64,000 bases of DNA from Epiperipatus broadwayi (GCA_028023455.1 JAQFVV010006635.1:482098-546097), one strand, 5' to 3'. Shown: positions 1 through 13,555, counted from the first letter of the stretch. The notes: generated by a model from the letters alone, not told the origin. Program-made: numbers and translations.

Positions 1-613
1 ACTATATAAAAGAACCTTATAAATAGCTCGTTTAAATTTCAGATCATAGAATTTGAATCTAGTAATTTGGAAGTTTTTTTACACAATCCAAATTTTTTAT
101 AACCAACTATTCAAAATCAATTCTAACTAAATAGTCAGAGAAGTTAAAATATGCTGACCACAAATAATGATTATGATATGATGCAACCTTAACTATTTGT
201 GAGAGATGTATCAAATACTAGAAAGCAATAAGCTAATGGTTGTTTTTAAAATCTAAAATACAAAAGTAATTATGCATTGAAATGTTAAAGTATCTCCCAC
301 TATCTAGAGATCTTTAATAAAAATGCTCTAGTAAGCCTAATGACTGAATTTATTTGTAGCTTGCCTGTGCAATACAGTTCTAAATATCACTTTCCATTGA
401 TATTATTTGTTTTTTTAATAAATCTTGCAATAAGATATGAACACATGATTGGTATGTTTGTGAGAATGTCAACATTGGATCAAACAGTGTCAAATAATAT
501 GTGTGCTTCCAGAATCTTTTTCTAGTCATTAGGGATAGTTTGCCATTGCTTGTTAAACAATTGATTTGATATCTCAACACTAAAGAACTACATCATAAAT
601 TTTAATGAGTTAA
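1..613. other. AT-rich stretch, no gene recognised
   Basis: Nothing recognisable was found here. The two short frames (340-525 plus, 380-580 minus) have no family features and look like chance open frames in AT-rich DNA. The right boundary is the 3' end of the RTE copy that starts at 614. Confidence 0.5.
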
Positions 614-3600
614 CATCATCATTTTCAACCATTATCAATTAATGCAGGATGTCAATCTCTCTAATATAAATCTAGTTTCCTTATTTGCATTACACCAGCA
701 AACTTCATTATTTCATCCTTCCATCTTATATGTGGTCTTTTTTTAGGTCTTTAACAATTTCTTGGGATCTAACTTAAAACTTTGAATGTCCATCTAATAT
801 CATCTCTTCTAGCAATATGTTCAGCTCCATTTCATTTCAATCTCTTAATTCTTTCAGTAATGTCAGTGATATCTGTTTGTTATCTCACTTATGTGTTTCA
901 TTTTTGATTTCATCTTGTTACTGCTAACCTACATCTGTCTACACTTCATTGTGTGATCTGAAATCTCTGTGTTTTCTTCTGTTAAATGACAAAGTCTCAA
1001 ATTCATAAGTAAGAATGGGTAAAAAATTAAAAACCTTTTCAAATATATTGGCATATTTCTTTTTAATACAGAGTTATTTCTATCAAAAGCATTACATCCA
1101 AATTTAACTATATGACTATTTTCATCCATTAACTTCTTTTAATTCTTAATTATCAATCTTTATTTTCTTTTTCTGAGAAAATCCATTGAAAAATTATTTT
1201 AGTTTGTTTGAAATTTATCTTTATTCCTATTTTCTTACTATTATCTGATAACCCTTGTAATTTCCTATAGCTTTGGAGCATTATTTTCAAAAGCAATATC
1301 TAGATGGCTTAATCTTCACATATTTTTATTCCATGTATTTTCATTCTCTTATTTTTTCATTTTAATTCATTAATAATAAAATTGTTGTAAAAAAGTTTTA
1401 GAGATATAAAATCACCTGGCATACATTTTTTTCAATACCAATCTTATTATTATCACCATGTAATCTTATTTTTTCTATTGAATTCTTATTAATATACTTC
1501 ATAACATGATGTTACCTAGGGCTATAATTTGCTGATCCAAAGCTTTAATCATCATAAAAATGTTTATATAATCAAAAGTGTTTTTATAGTCTACAAATCC
1601 AAAACATAATGGTGACTCATATTTTGTTCATTTTTTCTATAACTTCTCTTACTATTTAGATGCAATCCACTGTTAGAACTACTATCAAATCCATTTTTTT
1701 TAAACTGGTTTGAATCCAAGTTTCCTGCAGCTGAGTTGTAATTATTTGGGGGAAGATTTTGAATTAATAAAAGACTGATAGATCTGTAATATCTAATATC
1801 ATCTTTATTTTCTTTTTTAAATATCAATATTATTAATGCATTTTTCAATCATCTCATACATTTTTAATGTTTAGACATTTATTATATGACTTTACCATTC
1901 ATCACTTCATGCAGATTCTTTTTTCTTTATGAATTTAATTGCATGTCTCACTTCTTCATATAAAATACTTAATTCAAAAGGTGTAGTAGTTGTAGGCTGT
2001 ATTTTGTTTTCTTATTCTTTGTTATTATATAATTATTTGCAGACCTTTTTCACATTATTTTATGTCATCTCTCTTTTTAGTAATAGTTCCATCTTTTCTT
2101 TTATTGCTAAAACAACTTTTTTTTTGATAATACTGTTTTGCATCATTGAGACTTTTATTCTTTTATATATCTTCCTTGCCAAAGCACAGTTATATTTTCT
2201 TTTATCATTATTAATTCTTTTTGAGAGGTATTATTTCACAATCCTCTAAATATACAAATCTTTAATGAATCATTTAAAAAAATTTCATATTCCTTTTTTC
2301 TTCATATATTAATAGAAAATTAAATGATAAATGGTTGCTTTCTTGTACCAGTTATCTTTTTCTGCAGTTCTTAGTAGTGTATCAGGTATCTTCTATTTAA
2401 TGTCTGTCAGATCTGAACTATCTTTAAGTCTGCTAATACTTTAAAATGATTCGTAAATTTTAATTTAAATTCATTGAATTGTTTCTGAAAGTTAGAAATA
2501 ATAACTGTTAATATTGCTTTTCTTAATAGTTTTCATCTCTTTAGTATAGCAATAATATATATTTTATACTATTTTACTAATTTATAATCATTTCTTAGTA
2601 TTGAATCTATTACAATATTATAATCTTGAAATACATATTCTTGTCAGTCAAAATATAATCCAATTCTATTATACCTTCATTTGGATGCTTGGGATATCTA
2701 TTTCTGTTTAACATTTTTTTTCCATGATAGAATTCATAATACTGTACTGTATATACTTTTTTTTACAAATTTCACAAATCAGTGACTCTTTTATTTCTAT
2801 TACTATAATCAAATTTTCTGACAGTACTTTAATCCTTAAATTTTTTACCAGTTCTAGAATTATAGTCTTCCATGACAATTTTAAAATGTTTGCTTAGTCT
2901 GATCAAAGGCATTTTTTATATCCATATAAAAATCTTCAATTTTTTCATTATAATAAAAACTTATTAAATAATCACAATCTTCTTACACCTTTAAGAAAAT
3001 AATGTTTATTATATAATAACAGTTTCAACTGTTCCTCATAGTCTTCTTCAGATCTCAATCTATTCCTTCATCTTTCCTTTTCCATCATTTTATTTTTTTC
3101 TAAGAAGAAAGAAATATATATAGAATTATATAGAATAAAAACATGTTGGGACATAAATCTAAATTATCTGCATTTTGGTATTTTTCATTAATTTGAATAA
3201 CTGATCTTACCATTCTGTCTGACATATCATACATCTCAATAATATTATCCCTCCACTTTTTATTTATAATAAATCCCACATCATTTTTACTTTAATATTT
3301 ATGCTTTTGTAGTAAAGTTTATGTCAATTTTTAAATCAATTGTTTCTTTCCCTTTTCTTCTAATTTCAATGTGTGTAGTCTTCCTTCACTTAAAAGTTCT
3401 CTGCAGTTATAAGTATATAAATAAAAATCTTCATCAAATAGCAGCCTGCGTCTGCAATCAGAGATTCTTAACTTTCTTCACTTTTGTTTGTAAATCACTG
3501 TCTTGGCTAATGACTTTACAATCTTCTGGAATTAAGCACTATAATTTAGTTTTATCTGTCACAATCGTAAATATCTATACTGAAAAAGGAAAGACTTTTA

Positions 3601-3841
3601 CAAACATTCATCTTATCTTCAAAAAACTCTATTGATATTTGAATTAAGACCAACTGAGAAGAAAAATCATGGTTTTTTTTTAATTTTGATTTATAAAAGT
3701 CAATAAACTCACCACACTGTCTACTACATGCTATTTACTATATGAATAATCATAATAATTAGAAATTTTTCTATAAGATTTTAAGGCCTCAAAAAGAAAT
3801 CAAAAGATATCTTAATTAACAGCAAACTCATTTTTGCAACC
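614..3841 (-). mobile_element. RTE-type non-LTR retrotransposon, old full-length copy
   Basis: The reverse complement follows the better-preserved element at 33900-37126 from end to end. Its 3' end (614-665) matches the end of that ORF and its GAT-rich tail. Its 5' end (3780-3841) reads GGTTGCAAAAATGAGTTTGC against GGCTGCAGAAAGGAGTTTGC in the young copy. At about 3228 bp it has practically the same length, so it is full length. Coding capacity is destroyed by many stops and frameshifts. Surviving pieces include a reverse transcriptase stretch at 1591-1848, with IFKK, then DIRYYRSISLL (family form NYRPISLL), and the region of the endonuclease start around 3200-3640. I could not identify target-site duplications. 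This is an inactive copy much older than the one at 33.9 kb. Confidence 0.85.
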
Positions 3842-3889
3842 AATAAATCAATCAATAGTAATCTTTCACATGGAAAGAGTAGTCACATT

Positions 3890-5120
3890 AATTTATTCAT
3901 TTTTCCAATTCATTCTCTTCATTGCTCAGTTCTTCAATTCCATATAACTCTTCCCATCTCTTTATCATCCAACAATGTCAATCTCTTTCATCTTTTTTTC
4001 TTGTTTCCACTCACCATTATCTCCAAAACATCTTTCATTAAACTACATTTTCTTCTTAATCTATATCCAATCCAGTTTCTCTTTCTATTTCTAACTCCTT
4101 CAATGAATCTTCTTTATTTACTTACTCTTTTCAAAACTTCATGTGTCCAAAATGATTTTTTTATTTTTTTTTCATGACCACATCTCAAAGGTTTCCAACC
4201 TGTTCTTAATTTTATTACTCATTGTCCACATTTCACAACCATACAATAGTACACCTAGACATAGCATTTAATTAATCTTTTCCTTAATTCTTTCTTCAAA
4301 TGTCCACAAAATATTTTCTTTCTCTTAATAAATGTCTCCTTTGCCAATGCTATTTTTATTTTAACTTCATCTTCAATTCCTCGATCCTCACTCTGCAAAT
4401 ATCTAAATCCTGTTACCTGTTGTATTATGTTATCATGGATTTCGATTTGCAGTCTTTTTGCATATCTCCCTATCCATAAATACTTAGTATTCTCAACATT
4501 AATCTTCATTCCATACATCTGATTCATCCTTCTTCCAATTTATATAACATATTCTGAAGATATTTTTTTATTCTCAGCTATAAAAGCTATATAAGTCATA
4601 TTATCTGCTAATCTTATACATTATTATTCTACCTCCAACATTTGCTCTTCTACAGTCTAAATAATTATTTAATATGTCTTCTAAATAAATATTTAAAAGA
4701 GCAGATGACATACTGCATCTTTGCCTAATTTCTTTTTCTATATTCACTTCATCAGTTTCATTATTTTTTAACCTAATTCTTATCCTTTATTTAGTATGCA
4801 TATTTCAAATCAATCTTCTCTCTTTCCAAAATAATCCTTTACTTTTTAAGATAATCATAAGTTTATTCCAAATCAATTTATCAAATGCTTTTTGCAAATC
4901 CACAAAACTCATACTAATTCTTTTATTTTTTTAATATATCTTTCTGTAATTTCTCTAACAACACCAGTAGTATTTCTTGCACTTTTCCTTCTCTGAAAAC
5001 TAAACTGTTCTTCTCCAATATAATATTCTGCCTTCACATAAATTATTTGAGTTAAATCCTCAATATAACTTTAGAAACATGTTGTCCTGTACTCTTCACA
5101 TTTAACAACTTTCTTCTTTT
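3890..5120 (-). pseudogene. Non-LTR retrotransposon fossil, RT and C-terminal part (second lineage)
   Basis: A different non-LTR lineage from the RTE copies. The minus strand, read across frameshifts, gives a decayed reverse transcriptase: KAFDKLIWNKL (motif A, near 4900), VNIEKEIRQRCS (GVRQGCSLSP equivalent, near 4740), ADNMTYIAFIAENK (remnant of the catalytic FADD motif, near 4600). The longest clean frame, 4255-4527 (90 aa), has GMKINVENTKYLWIGR, FRYL and ELRKRLIKCYVW, the thumb region found downstream of FADD in these polymerases. The 3' part runs to about 3890. The 5' part is cut off by the ATT microsatellite at 5126, and no endonuclease part is seen. The clade was not determined. It is inactive. 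Confidence 0.7.
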
Positions 5121-5125
5121 TAGCA

Positions 5126-5542
<417 letters not shown>

Positions 5543-7420
5543 TTAATGTTGCATTTAGTGGTTGATTAATTATTAATGGAAAAAATACAATTGATAAAGA
5601 TTAACAAATGTAATATTATATATAAAATAATGTATTGGTATGGATCCAATTACATATGAAAGTGAAAATGTGTATTAAAAAAAAAATTCATGAACACAAA
5701 TTTCTGTATAATAAATTATGATATTCTGCAGATCAATTTACATCTATATTTGCAAAACTTTCAGTTACTTGTAATGGAAGTTTTTGTCTTGTATGTGAAA
5801 AAGGACCTGTAGAAAAAAAAAATCAAAAAGATATATTGTACTTTATAAATATGAGTGATAATTTACTAAATTGAAAATATAATTGTGTTAATATTCATAA
5901 ACTATGAAAAGTTCACCATTCACATACAAATGTTAATGTTGTGTGACTTTAATGAGATTTTTTTAAAATTTTAAGTGTAAAATTATCTTCGGTATGATAG
6001 TCATGCTGTAAGATGGTTATCACTATTATCTATTTTTACACATTGGTAATTTTAGATATTCCAGAGATTTTGTTGATAGAATCAGTCAGGCTTGGACAAA
6101 CACTAAATTAAAGTTTGTGGTCATTTTTTTCCTTCGACTATATTGTAATAAAGCTTCTAAAAAAAATTTATCAGGATAAACTGACTACAGATTCATCTAC
6201 ACATTATCTGAGTGATACCAGATGTGGTAGTATAACATATAATTGAGAGCCCTGATCTAAACACTATGACAAATTATCTTAATCATGAAGTCTAACTAAG
6301 GTTGTCATTAAACAAATAACCATGAAATTCATTACATTAAAAGTTTGCATATGATCTGCAATTAATAAATATTAATATATTGGATATGATAAATAGCATT
6401 AAAAAAGAGAAAACTATTAGATGACTAACTGTGAAGTTCTCGGATAAATTTTCTCATTTTCAGAGAAAGCATAATCCTTTTTGAATGAAGATTAATATTC
6501 TGATAATTAACGTTTAACTATTAATTCATTTATTTCTTTAATAAATGAAATCAACAATTTTTATTAATTGATTGTAATAATCTGAAACCATTAAATTTTA
6601 CTTATAAAGTTACAAAATACTAAATAATTATGTAATTTCTGATCAGGTGCCAGAAAAAATATTGTTAAATAATAATGATTCTGCACTCTCTCTAGTTAAT
6701 TTTTTTCTTGATGCTTTTATATATATATTTAATCATAAAATTCAAAAAATACTTTTATAATACAAGCACACAATAAAAAGAGATATACCAGGCATAACTT
6801 ATTTCCAAGTAAAATATTTTAACCCTTTAATCAGCCTATTTTTGGTGCTACAAAAAACAATTATTATTTTTTTATTTTTTATTTTTTAATAAATAAAAAT
6901 TCATTTTCCATTATATAGTTATAATTTTGAAAAAAAAAAAATGAAAAATAATCTTAAAAATAAAATATCAATTTTAATAATTAGAAAAAAGAGAATAATA
7001 AATAGAAGTAAATAATCAAACAAAAGTTTCATTTTTAGCCTTCAGTCTAAAAAATATATTTTAAAGAAAAAATATTTTCTCCAGTAAATTTCTATCAATA
7101 AAATGAATTTTGAAAAAGAATGCATTCATGCAATAAAATTATATAATTATATTTCAAAATATTAAAATTCTATTTATAATTACAAAAAGTAACAAAAAAT
7201 AATAGTAATATTATTGAAAATAAGTAGATCTTATTTAGCCATAGAAATTTATCTTTTAACAATAAGTTCTGTTTATTATAATTAAATTTTTAGTTAAATA
7301 ATTTTCTGAAAGATACAAATATTTTCAAATAAAAGTTAAATGTATACATCATATATGTATGGAAACAAATACTTAATATAATTTTATAAAAATAAAAAAT
7401 AAAAACAAATTAAATGCTAT
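5543..7420. other. AT-rich intergenic DNA
   Basis: No frame of note, no RNA gene and no recognised element. It contains A and T homopolymer runs and simple AT-rich sequence only. Confidence 0.5.
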
Positions 7421-7679
7421 AATGAATAATATTTCTGTAGTGTAATTTTCACTACACCACTTTCATGCAAGATAGGTACTGGTTTCTATCTGCTTTTAAC
7501 ATCTTGTGGAAAGATGTAATCATAAACATATGACCCCAGACATATGAAAAAGATCTATGTCTTGAATCATATGTTTACGATTATATTCCTCCACAAAATG
7601 TTAAAAGCAGATAGAAACCAGTCCTTATCTTACATGAGGATGGTATAGTGAAAATTACACTAGAGAATATTATTCATTC
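7421..7679. repeat. Fold-back element with long inverted arms
   Basis: The left arm (7421-about 7545) and right arm (about 7565-7679) are imperfect reverse complements. For example, AATGAATAATATT at 7421 pairs with AATATTATTCATT at 7666, and GGTTTCTATCTGCTTTTAAC pairs with its complement near 7595. The centre is a short loop around GACCCCAGACATATG. The arm identity suggests moderate age. There is no coding capacity. The family is unknown; a MITE or a head-to-head retroelement remnant are both possible. Confidence 0.8.
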
Positions 7680-9359
7680 ATGGATAATCTCTAGTCTAAT
7701 GAATGACTAATAAAAATTATTAATTTAAATGCTAAGTTGCATTTTCAATTCTTTAAAAATTCACTTTTCTAAAAGATAAAATTGCATGTGTGCACTAAAT
7801 GCTTTCTTATAAAGCCACAATATTTGATCTCCATGAATATTTAGGTATTTTCGTTAGAATTAATATCAATTTAAACACATTTTAGTTCTAGTTTTTGTGG
7901 ACAAGTGAATTCAAGACCATAAAACAAATACTACAGATAGGTGAAATTGAAATATTCTAAACCCAACTGCAAGGTTGCTGTAAAGTGCCTTTATAGCTGG
8001 TAAATAAGTTGATGAATAATTAATTAAATTGATAAAAAAAATAACAAATATTATACATGTAATAAAAATCATTTAACTGGAATTCCCATATATGAAGCTT
8101 TATAAACAATATTATTTCAACTTTAACTAGCAGCAATTAATGTCAATAATTCTAATCTGATACAAATTGTTTTATTGATTCACTGGAAAGAATAAGTAAA
8201 ATAAATAAATAAACATACAGTTTGTATAAATATATAAATTATGAGTTTAAAAAGAGATTAATTATATGTTAGAAACTCATAACCAACTAAATATGTTGTA
8301 ACAGTCATTTCTTGCATTCACTATTCTTTTATAAAGATATTTCAAATAATAAACAAGTATCAATAATAAGATTTCCCCTCATTATATTGTATCAATATTT
8401 TCTATACTAATGCTCATGTAAATACAATTGTATATTGGATTACAGAATTAGTATACAAAAATAATAAATAAAAATTGTAAATTTTCTTTCTTGTTTAAAA
8501 GTAATTAAAATGTTTTTAATTAACTAATATTTTAAAGGAATTTATTAGATTTTAGATGTAGACAAATATTACTGGAATATTTTTTTTTTAATTACATTTA
8601 TAGTTTTTATTCTTATAATTGTTAGACTGAAGTATTTCTTTTTAAATACTTCATTGGAAACTCCTACTACTTTTCTTTATTCCCAGACTATTCCAGTGTA
8701 TGTTTTTTTTAAAATCCTTGAGAAAGAACCATCGCAATTTTACATAGACTTTGATGTTTCAGTATTATGATGATGCTACGAATGCTTTATTTTCTCTAAA
8801 TTGTTTTAAGCCTATCTATAACTTTATATCGCAGTCTACAATTTTTTTGTTTATGCAATTTCAGTGTATATGTATTAGTTGAAAAAATCTGAAAATGTAT
8901 GATACAGATCTTTTATGCAATGACAATAGCCTTTTGAATAATGACAACAGCTTATTTTAATGATAATGCCATGAGGGAGATGACATAGATGTCAATAGAA
9001 ATGAAAATTTCTGATTGGCTGAGTATTTTAGCCAGGACTAAATATTGGGGAAATTATAATTATCAGTAATTTGTTTACAAATTACAAATTATTTGCATTA
9101 CAATATTTTTTCTAAAAACTTATTTTAAGTCAAAAATGATGTCACCACAAAAAGCCTTTCTTTAAAAACATTTATTTTTAAAAAGACAATTCGTAGAAAG
9201 TTCCTTATGGTGTAGTAAAAGCAATTTCTACTTGCTAAATGTAGAATCATCTTTTCCAAATAATAAAGTAATTATTTTTTTAAGTCGTTATAATAATAAA
9301 TAATATTACATGATTGCCATTTCATATGTTTACACATGCTGTTAATAAGAGTTCCAAAC
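7680..9359. other. AT-rich intergenic DNA
   Basis: No gene or element recognised. The short run near 8940-9060 is slightly less AT-rich but has no open frame or motif that I can name. Confidence 0.45.
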
Positions 9360-9545
9360 TCTTCATACAGTAGTGCCACCAAGTGCAAGCTTTCATAATC
9401 AATAGATGGTGGAAGGTTTGTGCATAAACTCCCTGTATACTACCTACTCATCCAACATCCCCAGACTAGTTTCTAGCTTGTGCCTTTCATCAGTGAGGAG
9501 TCTGGAAATGTTGGACGAGTAGGTACAGTTAGGGATTTTACTCTG
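9360..9545. repeat. Fold-back repeat of the 48-kb hammerhead family
   Basis: This is a shorter relative of the palindromic element at 47952-48270. Shared blocks include CAGTAGTGCCAC at the left edge, CCTACTCATCCAA and CCAGACTAGTTTCT. The centre is itself an inverted repeat: CCTACTCATCCAACA (9443 on) against TGTTGGACGAGTAGG (9509 on). It contains a complete hammerhead-like core on the minus strand (separate entry). It has no coding capacity. Confidence 0.7.
9452..9514 (-). ncRNA. Candidate type I hammerhead ribozyme
   Basis: On the minus strand the order is: helix I 5' side (CCAACA, internal loop, TCCTCA), CUGAUGA (9487-9493), stem II (GGC-ACAA-GCU, with one G-U), GAAA (9470-9473), a minimal palindromic helix III ACUAGU, the cleavage triplet GUC ending at 9464, and helix I 3' side (TGGGGA then TGTTGG). 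Helix I pairs over 6 bp next to the core and another 6 bp beyond a large internal loop. All catalytic-core letters are intact. A self-complementary ACUAGU helix III suits cleavage as a dimer, as described for hammerheads of Penelope-like elements. The call is by eye only. The surrounding fold-back could produce the outer helix by chance. Confidence 0.5.
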
Positions 9546-11124
9546 TTGAGAGTTTGGAAATGGGATGGAGCAGAATATGGGAAAACATAGAGTGGGGAAT
9601 GGAAAATTAAGTGGTTAACAGGTTTATCTGGGCATAATTGCTGAGATATTTTTGACTTCGTTTAAGAAGAAGCTACAGTACATCACATCACATCATCACA
9701 TTACTCTTATTAATAAATAATATTTTTGGTTCTAATATTTTTTACTTACTTTGATGATAACCAATCCTAAATTTATCTTAAGTTTAATAACCTAAAATTA
9801 AACTATCTAATATTTTGTTTTACTAATGTTTTGAATAGAAAAATTTATTCATTGACTACCTAATATTTCATTCTAATAACTTTTTGAATAAATAAATTTA
9901 TACAATGATAACAAGCTCCATCGTTGTTGATAAGAACCTCATTTATAAATGTATTTTCATATTTTTTAAATGTCAGCTATTAACTTTTAAACTATACATC
10001 ATTTGAAGGCTTACATTTATAATAAATAATGTTAAGATCATCAATATATTATAAAGAAAAAAGATTTAATTATAAAACTAAAATGTTCAAATCTGGAGAA
10101 ATATTTAATGAAAGATTGACTGGATCCCATTCAAAATACACAGAAGTTTTTTTGCTAGATTAAGGTATATCACTTTTATTTTAGTGAAGACTGATAGACA
10201 GTTGATTTGAATATTTTATTTAAAGCATAAGAGACCAACATATTTTCTTTCTATATAAATGCATCAGTAAATTAAGTGAATTTTATTAGTATTCTTTCTT
10301 TTCTTTAAAATGATTGTTTACTTTTAAGAAAGATAAAAATTTTATATACTACAAATTTTATAGACATAACTTTTTTGAGAACAATAATAATAATGGTAAA
10401 TTCCTTTTCCCATAAAAGTACAATTTTTTCTGGGTCCTTTTCTAAATTAATAATACATTTCAAATGTTTCTAGTACCATTGCTAAAATAAATAAAAGTTA
10501 ATTTCAAATGTTTCTAGTACCATTGTGCCAATAAATAAAAAAATATATATTTTTTTTTAGAAGATTCCTTGTATTCACCAATTATAATTTTTAATTCTTC
10601 AGCTATTTATGTATGCAAGATTTTAGGCTTGATCTATTCAAATATTTTTAAAAAGCAAAAATATGTTCGATAATAAAAAATAATGAAATATTTTCTTTAA
10701 GAAACTGATTTTACACAAAATAGAATTAAGACAACATTAAGGTGGCATTATTAATTCCTTTTGTAACATCTAGAAATAATTGGAGATTAACTCAAATGTT
10801 TGTGCATGCACAAATTATTTACTATTTCTTACGCCACACAATAAAATGGTATCTATACTGGTAGCTAACCAGAAATCAAGAAATGTTAGCTATAGGTTAA
10901 AAAAATAAAGGAAATAATTGATTTTTGATTAATTTAATTATTATTTGATTTATGTCAAAATTAGTATGATAATAAATTTTGTATACACGAATCTGCTTTT
11001 GTTTACATTCTTCCTTCTTCTCTTTAACAAAAACAAAATTGATCATTAATTTTATAACAATGCATTCTGTTAGAATATGTATAAAAACGAAAACTGCCTA
11101 ACACTTACTAAAAAATAAAAATAC
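9546..11124. other. AT-rich intergenic DNA with one short tandem duplication
   Basis: No gene recognised. The only structure noted is the 44-bp-period duplication at 10457-10525, listed separately. Confidence 0.45.
10457..10525. repeat. Tandem duplication, 25 bp identical, period 44
   Basis: The block ATTTCAAATGTTTCTAGTAC plus CATTG occurs at 10457-10481 and again at 10501-10525, separated by AT-rich spacer. This is a simple local duplication. Confidence 0.9.
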
Positions 11125-11399
11125 AAAACCATAAAGCAATACAATACTAGATTAAATCCAAAATTTTACCAAAATCCTTACACGACCATGGTAATCAATC
11201 TTATGAAGACTTCTTTTGATATTAAGGGAAGGTGGAGTTTGAAATGAATTATGGGAAGGTTTGTTTGTATATATGTGTTAGTTCCTTTAGTTTGATTTTC
11301 ACTTGAGAAGATCTATTTGTACTAGATGAAACCATGGTTGTGTAAGGATTTTGGTAAAATTTTGGATTTAATCTAGTATTATATTGCTTTATGGTTTTA
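11125..11399. repeat. MITE-like fold-back with about 65-bp terminal inverted repeats
   Basis: The terminal inverted repeats begin AAAACCATAAAGCAAT (11125) and end ATTGCTTTATGGTTTT (11399). They run about 65 bp inward to a CCATGG centre on each side and are nearly identical. The 145-bp interior is unique. The right flank is an AT tract (11400-11410). No clear target-site duplication was found. No coding capacity. The interior and right arm contain a degenerate hammerhead-like core, described separately. Confidence 0.8.
11283..11350 (+). ncRNA. Degenerate hammerhead-like core
   Basis: Elements in order: helix I 5' side CAC (11300-11302), UUGAGAA at the CUGANGA position (11303-11309), an ATCTA/TAGAT stem II (11311-11315 with 11323-11327), GAAA (11328-11331), and a palindromic helix III ACCATGGT (11331-11338). 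Next comes GUU at the cleavage position, then GTG pairing back to CAC, followed by AAGGA complementary to TCCTT at 11283. The opposite arm of the fold-back reads CCATGGTC on the minus strand, so the ancestral cleavage triplet may have been GUC. Relative to the consensus, C3 is U and G8 is A, which would keep that known core pair as U-A. This is weaker than the 30-kb candidates. Confidence 0.25.
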
Positions 11400-12195
11400 T
11401 ATATATATAATATTTTATAATATCTCTTGCATGCTAAAAATCATGTCTTTTATTACATTCCCAGAGTGATATAAAAATAAAAAATAAATTGTAGATCTTC
11501 AAGACAGAAGATATGATGTCCCAACCAGCATTTTTTTTAGCTTCTTTTAATATGAGCAATAATTTGTGGATGAATATTGAACAGAACTAATTTTAATTCA
11601 CCCAAAAATATATAATGTAAATTCTAGCATTATGTTATATATTACTTGCAATAAAATGAGTTGATAATTTTAAAAAATCCCAGTTTCCTTTATGTATAAA
11701 ACCTTTATGGCTTTCTATATTTGTTTTTTTAATATAGATTAAATAAATTGATAAATTTTGAATAAAAAAAAAGTTTTTAAAATAATTTATTTTAAAAGTT
11801 TTTGTTTTTTATCTCTTTATTTAAAATCATTGAGAGATTATATAAAATAAAAAAACTGTTTCATTTTATACATATCAATCAATCTTATAATTTAAAACAA
11901 CTATTTTTAGATATCTGTATTTGCTATTTTATTTGTATACTTTATAATTATTTCATAAATCTATAATTATATATGTTTTTTTTCCTTTAACACTAATTAT
12001 ATTTCTCATTCATTCTATGTTTCAAATTCTTTAATAATTATTTTTTAGTCATTTATATTTTTTCTTAGCTATTTCTATTCAATTTTATTATTTTCTACCA
12101 AATCCACATTTATCGAGTGCTAATTGTGTTTTTCATCTTCTTTATGCCACTTTCAATAAACTTTAGAAAACAATGATAGTTTCCAGATATGGGTG
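11400..12195. other. AT-rich intergenic DNA
   Basis: Starts with an AT tract beside the fold-back. No gene, RNA or repeat recognised. Confidence 0.45.
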
Positions 12196-12320
12196 CTTAA
12201 TAAATACCTAACCTGTGCTTTCCTAACCAAAATTCCCAGACTAGTTTCAAGTGTATGGTTTTTATCAGGAAGTTTAGATCTTGAAATAGTGGACTTTAGG
12301 ATCTAATGTATTTTACCTCA
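12196..12320 (-). repeat. Degraded relative of the 9.4/48-kb hammerhead repeat family
   Basis: The order of blocks resembles the left arm of the element at 47952: CCCAGACTAGTTTC (12234-12248), a stem region, then TTATCAG (12262-12268), then a GATCTTGAAA-type spacer. On the minus strand this reads CUGAUAA, GAAA and ACUAGUC, so one essential core base (G8) has changed. Stem II and helix I are no longer convincing. Recorded as a remnant of the family, not as a ribozyme. Confidence 0.4.
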
Positions 12321-13546
12321 GGTTGCTACCATTTATCTCTATGTTATACTATCAAGCTATTAAACTAAACTAAAAAAACATAAATATTTTCAATCTTAAC
12401 TTGCTTTTATAATCATAGAACTGAATCCACTTCAGTTTCTATATACTATGGTATTTTTACTGTAAATGATATAAAGAAAGTGAAAATATATATTACTAAA
12501 ACAATAATACAAAAGCTGCAATTATATGATAGGTCATGTGATATTTTATTAGTGTTAATTGGTGTTATAAATTTCCATCAGTTTATAAAAATTACAATTC
12601 CCTGTTTTAACATTATTCAGGATATAACCAATCAAAAATAACAATAAGAAGTAAAGACTGTACTGCTTTTCTATATTGTTTTAATTAAATATGCACCCTT
12701 ATAAATAAATTAAATGTAATAATAATAAGTTGTTTTTTTCACATGGGAAAAATATTATAAACATTAAATATAATCTTGGTATATTTTTGTTTCAGTTGAG
12801 CATTCTTTAAAAAAACAAAAATACATTATGATTATAGTTAATGTTACTAATTTTTATTTCAAATAAAAAGTGGTTTTATTGTTGCATTTAATTTATTAAG
12901 CTTCAATAACAAAGTTGTTAAAAGTTACTAAAACTTATAAATAGTAAAGGGCAATGCTATTAAATTCTGCAATTTTTTCCTTCAGAAAAGAAGAGTTTGC
13001 CTGTTTTACTAAGAAAAAACAAAATTACAGGACTTTAATATTTTTTTGGTTGGAATTTATCAAAATATCAAGAGGAAATAAATTAAAGATTATATTGTAT
13101 TTATAAAGTCAGAAATTTTACATCCTGAAGAAAGTTAGGAAACAGATAGCCAAAAAAAATTCCAAGTAATCTCATGTGTTTTTTATTGGATATTTTATAG
13201 ATAAAGAGAAATTGTCACCCTTTTAGACATATTAGCATCCATATGTTGTTCATAAAAGAAAAAACATAACAGTTCAAATATGACAACAGTTTTATCATTG
13301 CTTAAAAGAAACATCATGAGTGTTAAATCTGTGATTTGTATTACTGAATTATATTTTAAAATTTGTATAGAAAATATAAAATGAGAAATAATTGCTTAAA
13401 AAATATTTTTTATGAATTTATTTATGGTTTATTATTAGGAAAGAAAATTAATGATTACAAATATATATATATATAATTTTTTTAAAAAATAAGTTTTATG
13501 TAATTACAATAATTAATAAATGCATTTTCTATATCACATAAAGACA
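12321..13546. other. AT-rich intergenic DNA
   Basis: No gene or element recognised. Microsatellite-like AT tracts occur near 13462. Confidence 0.45.
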
Positions 13547-13555
13547 ATCAAGGCA

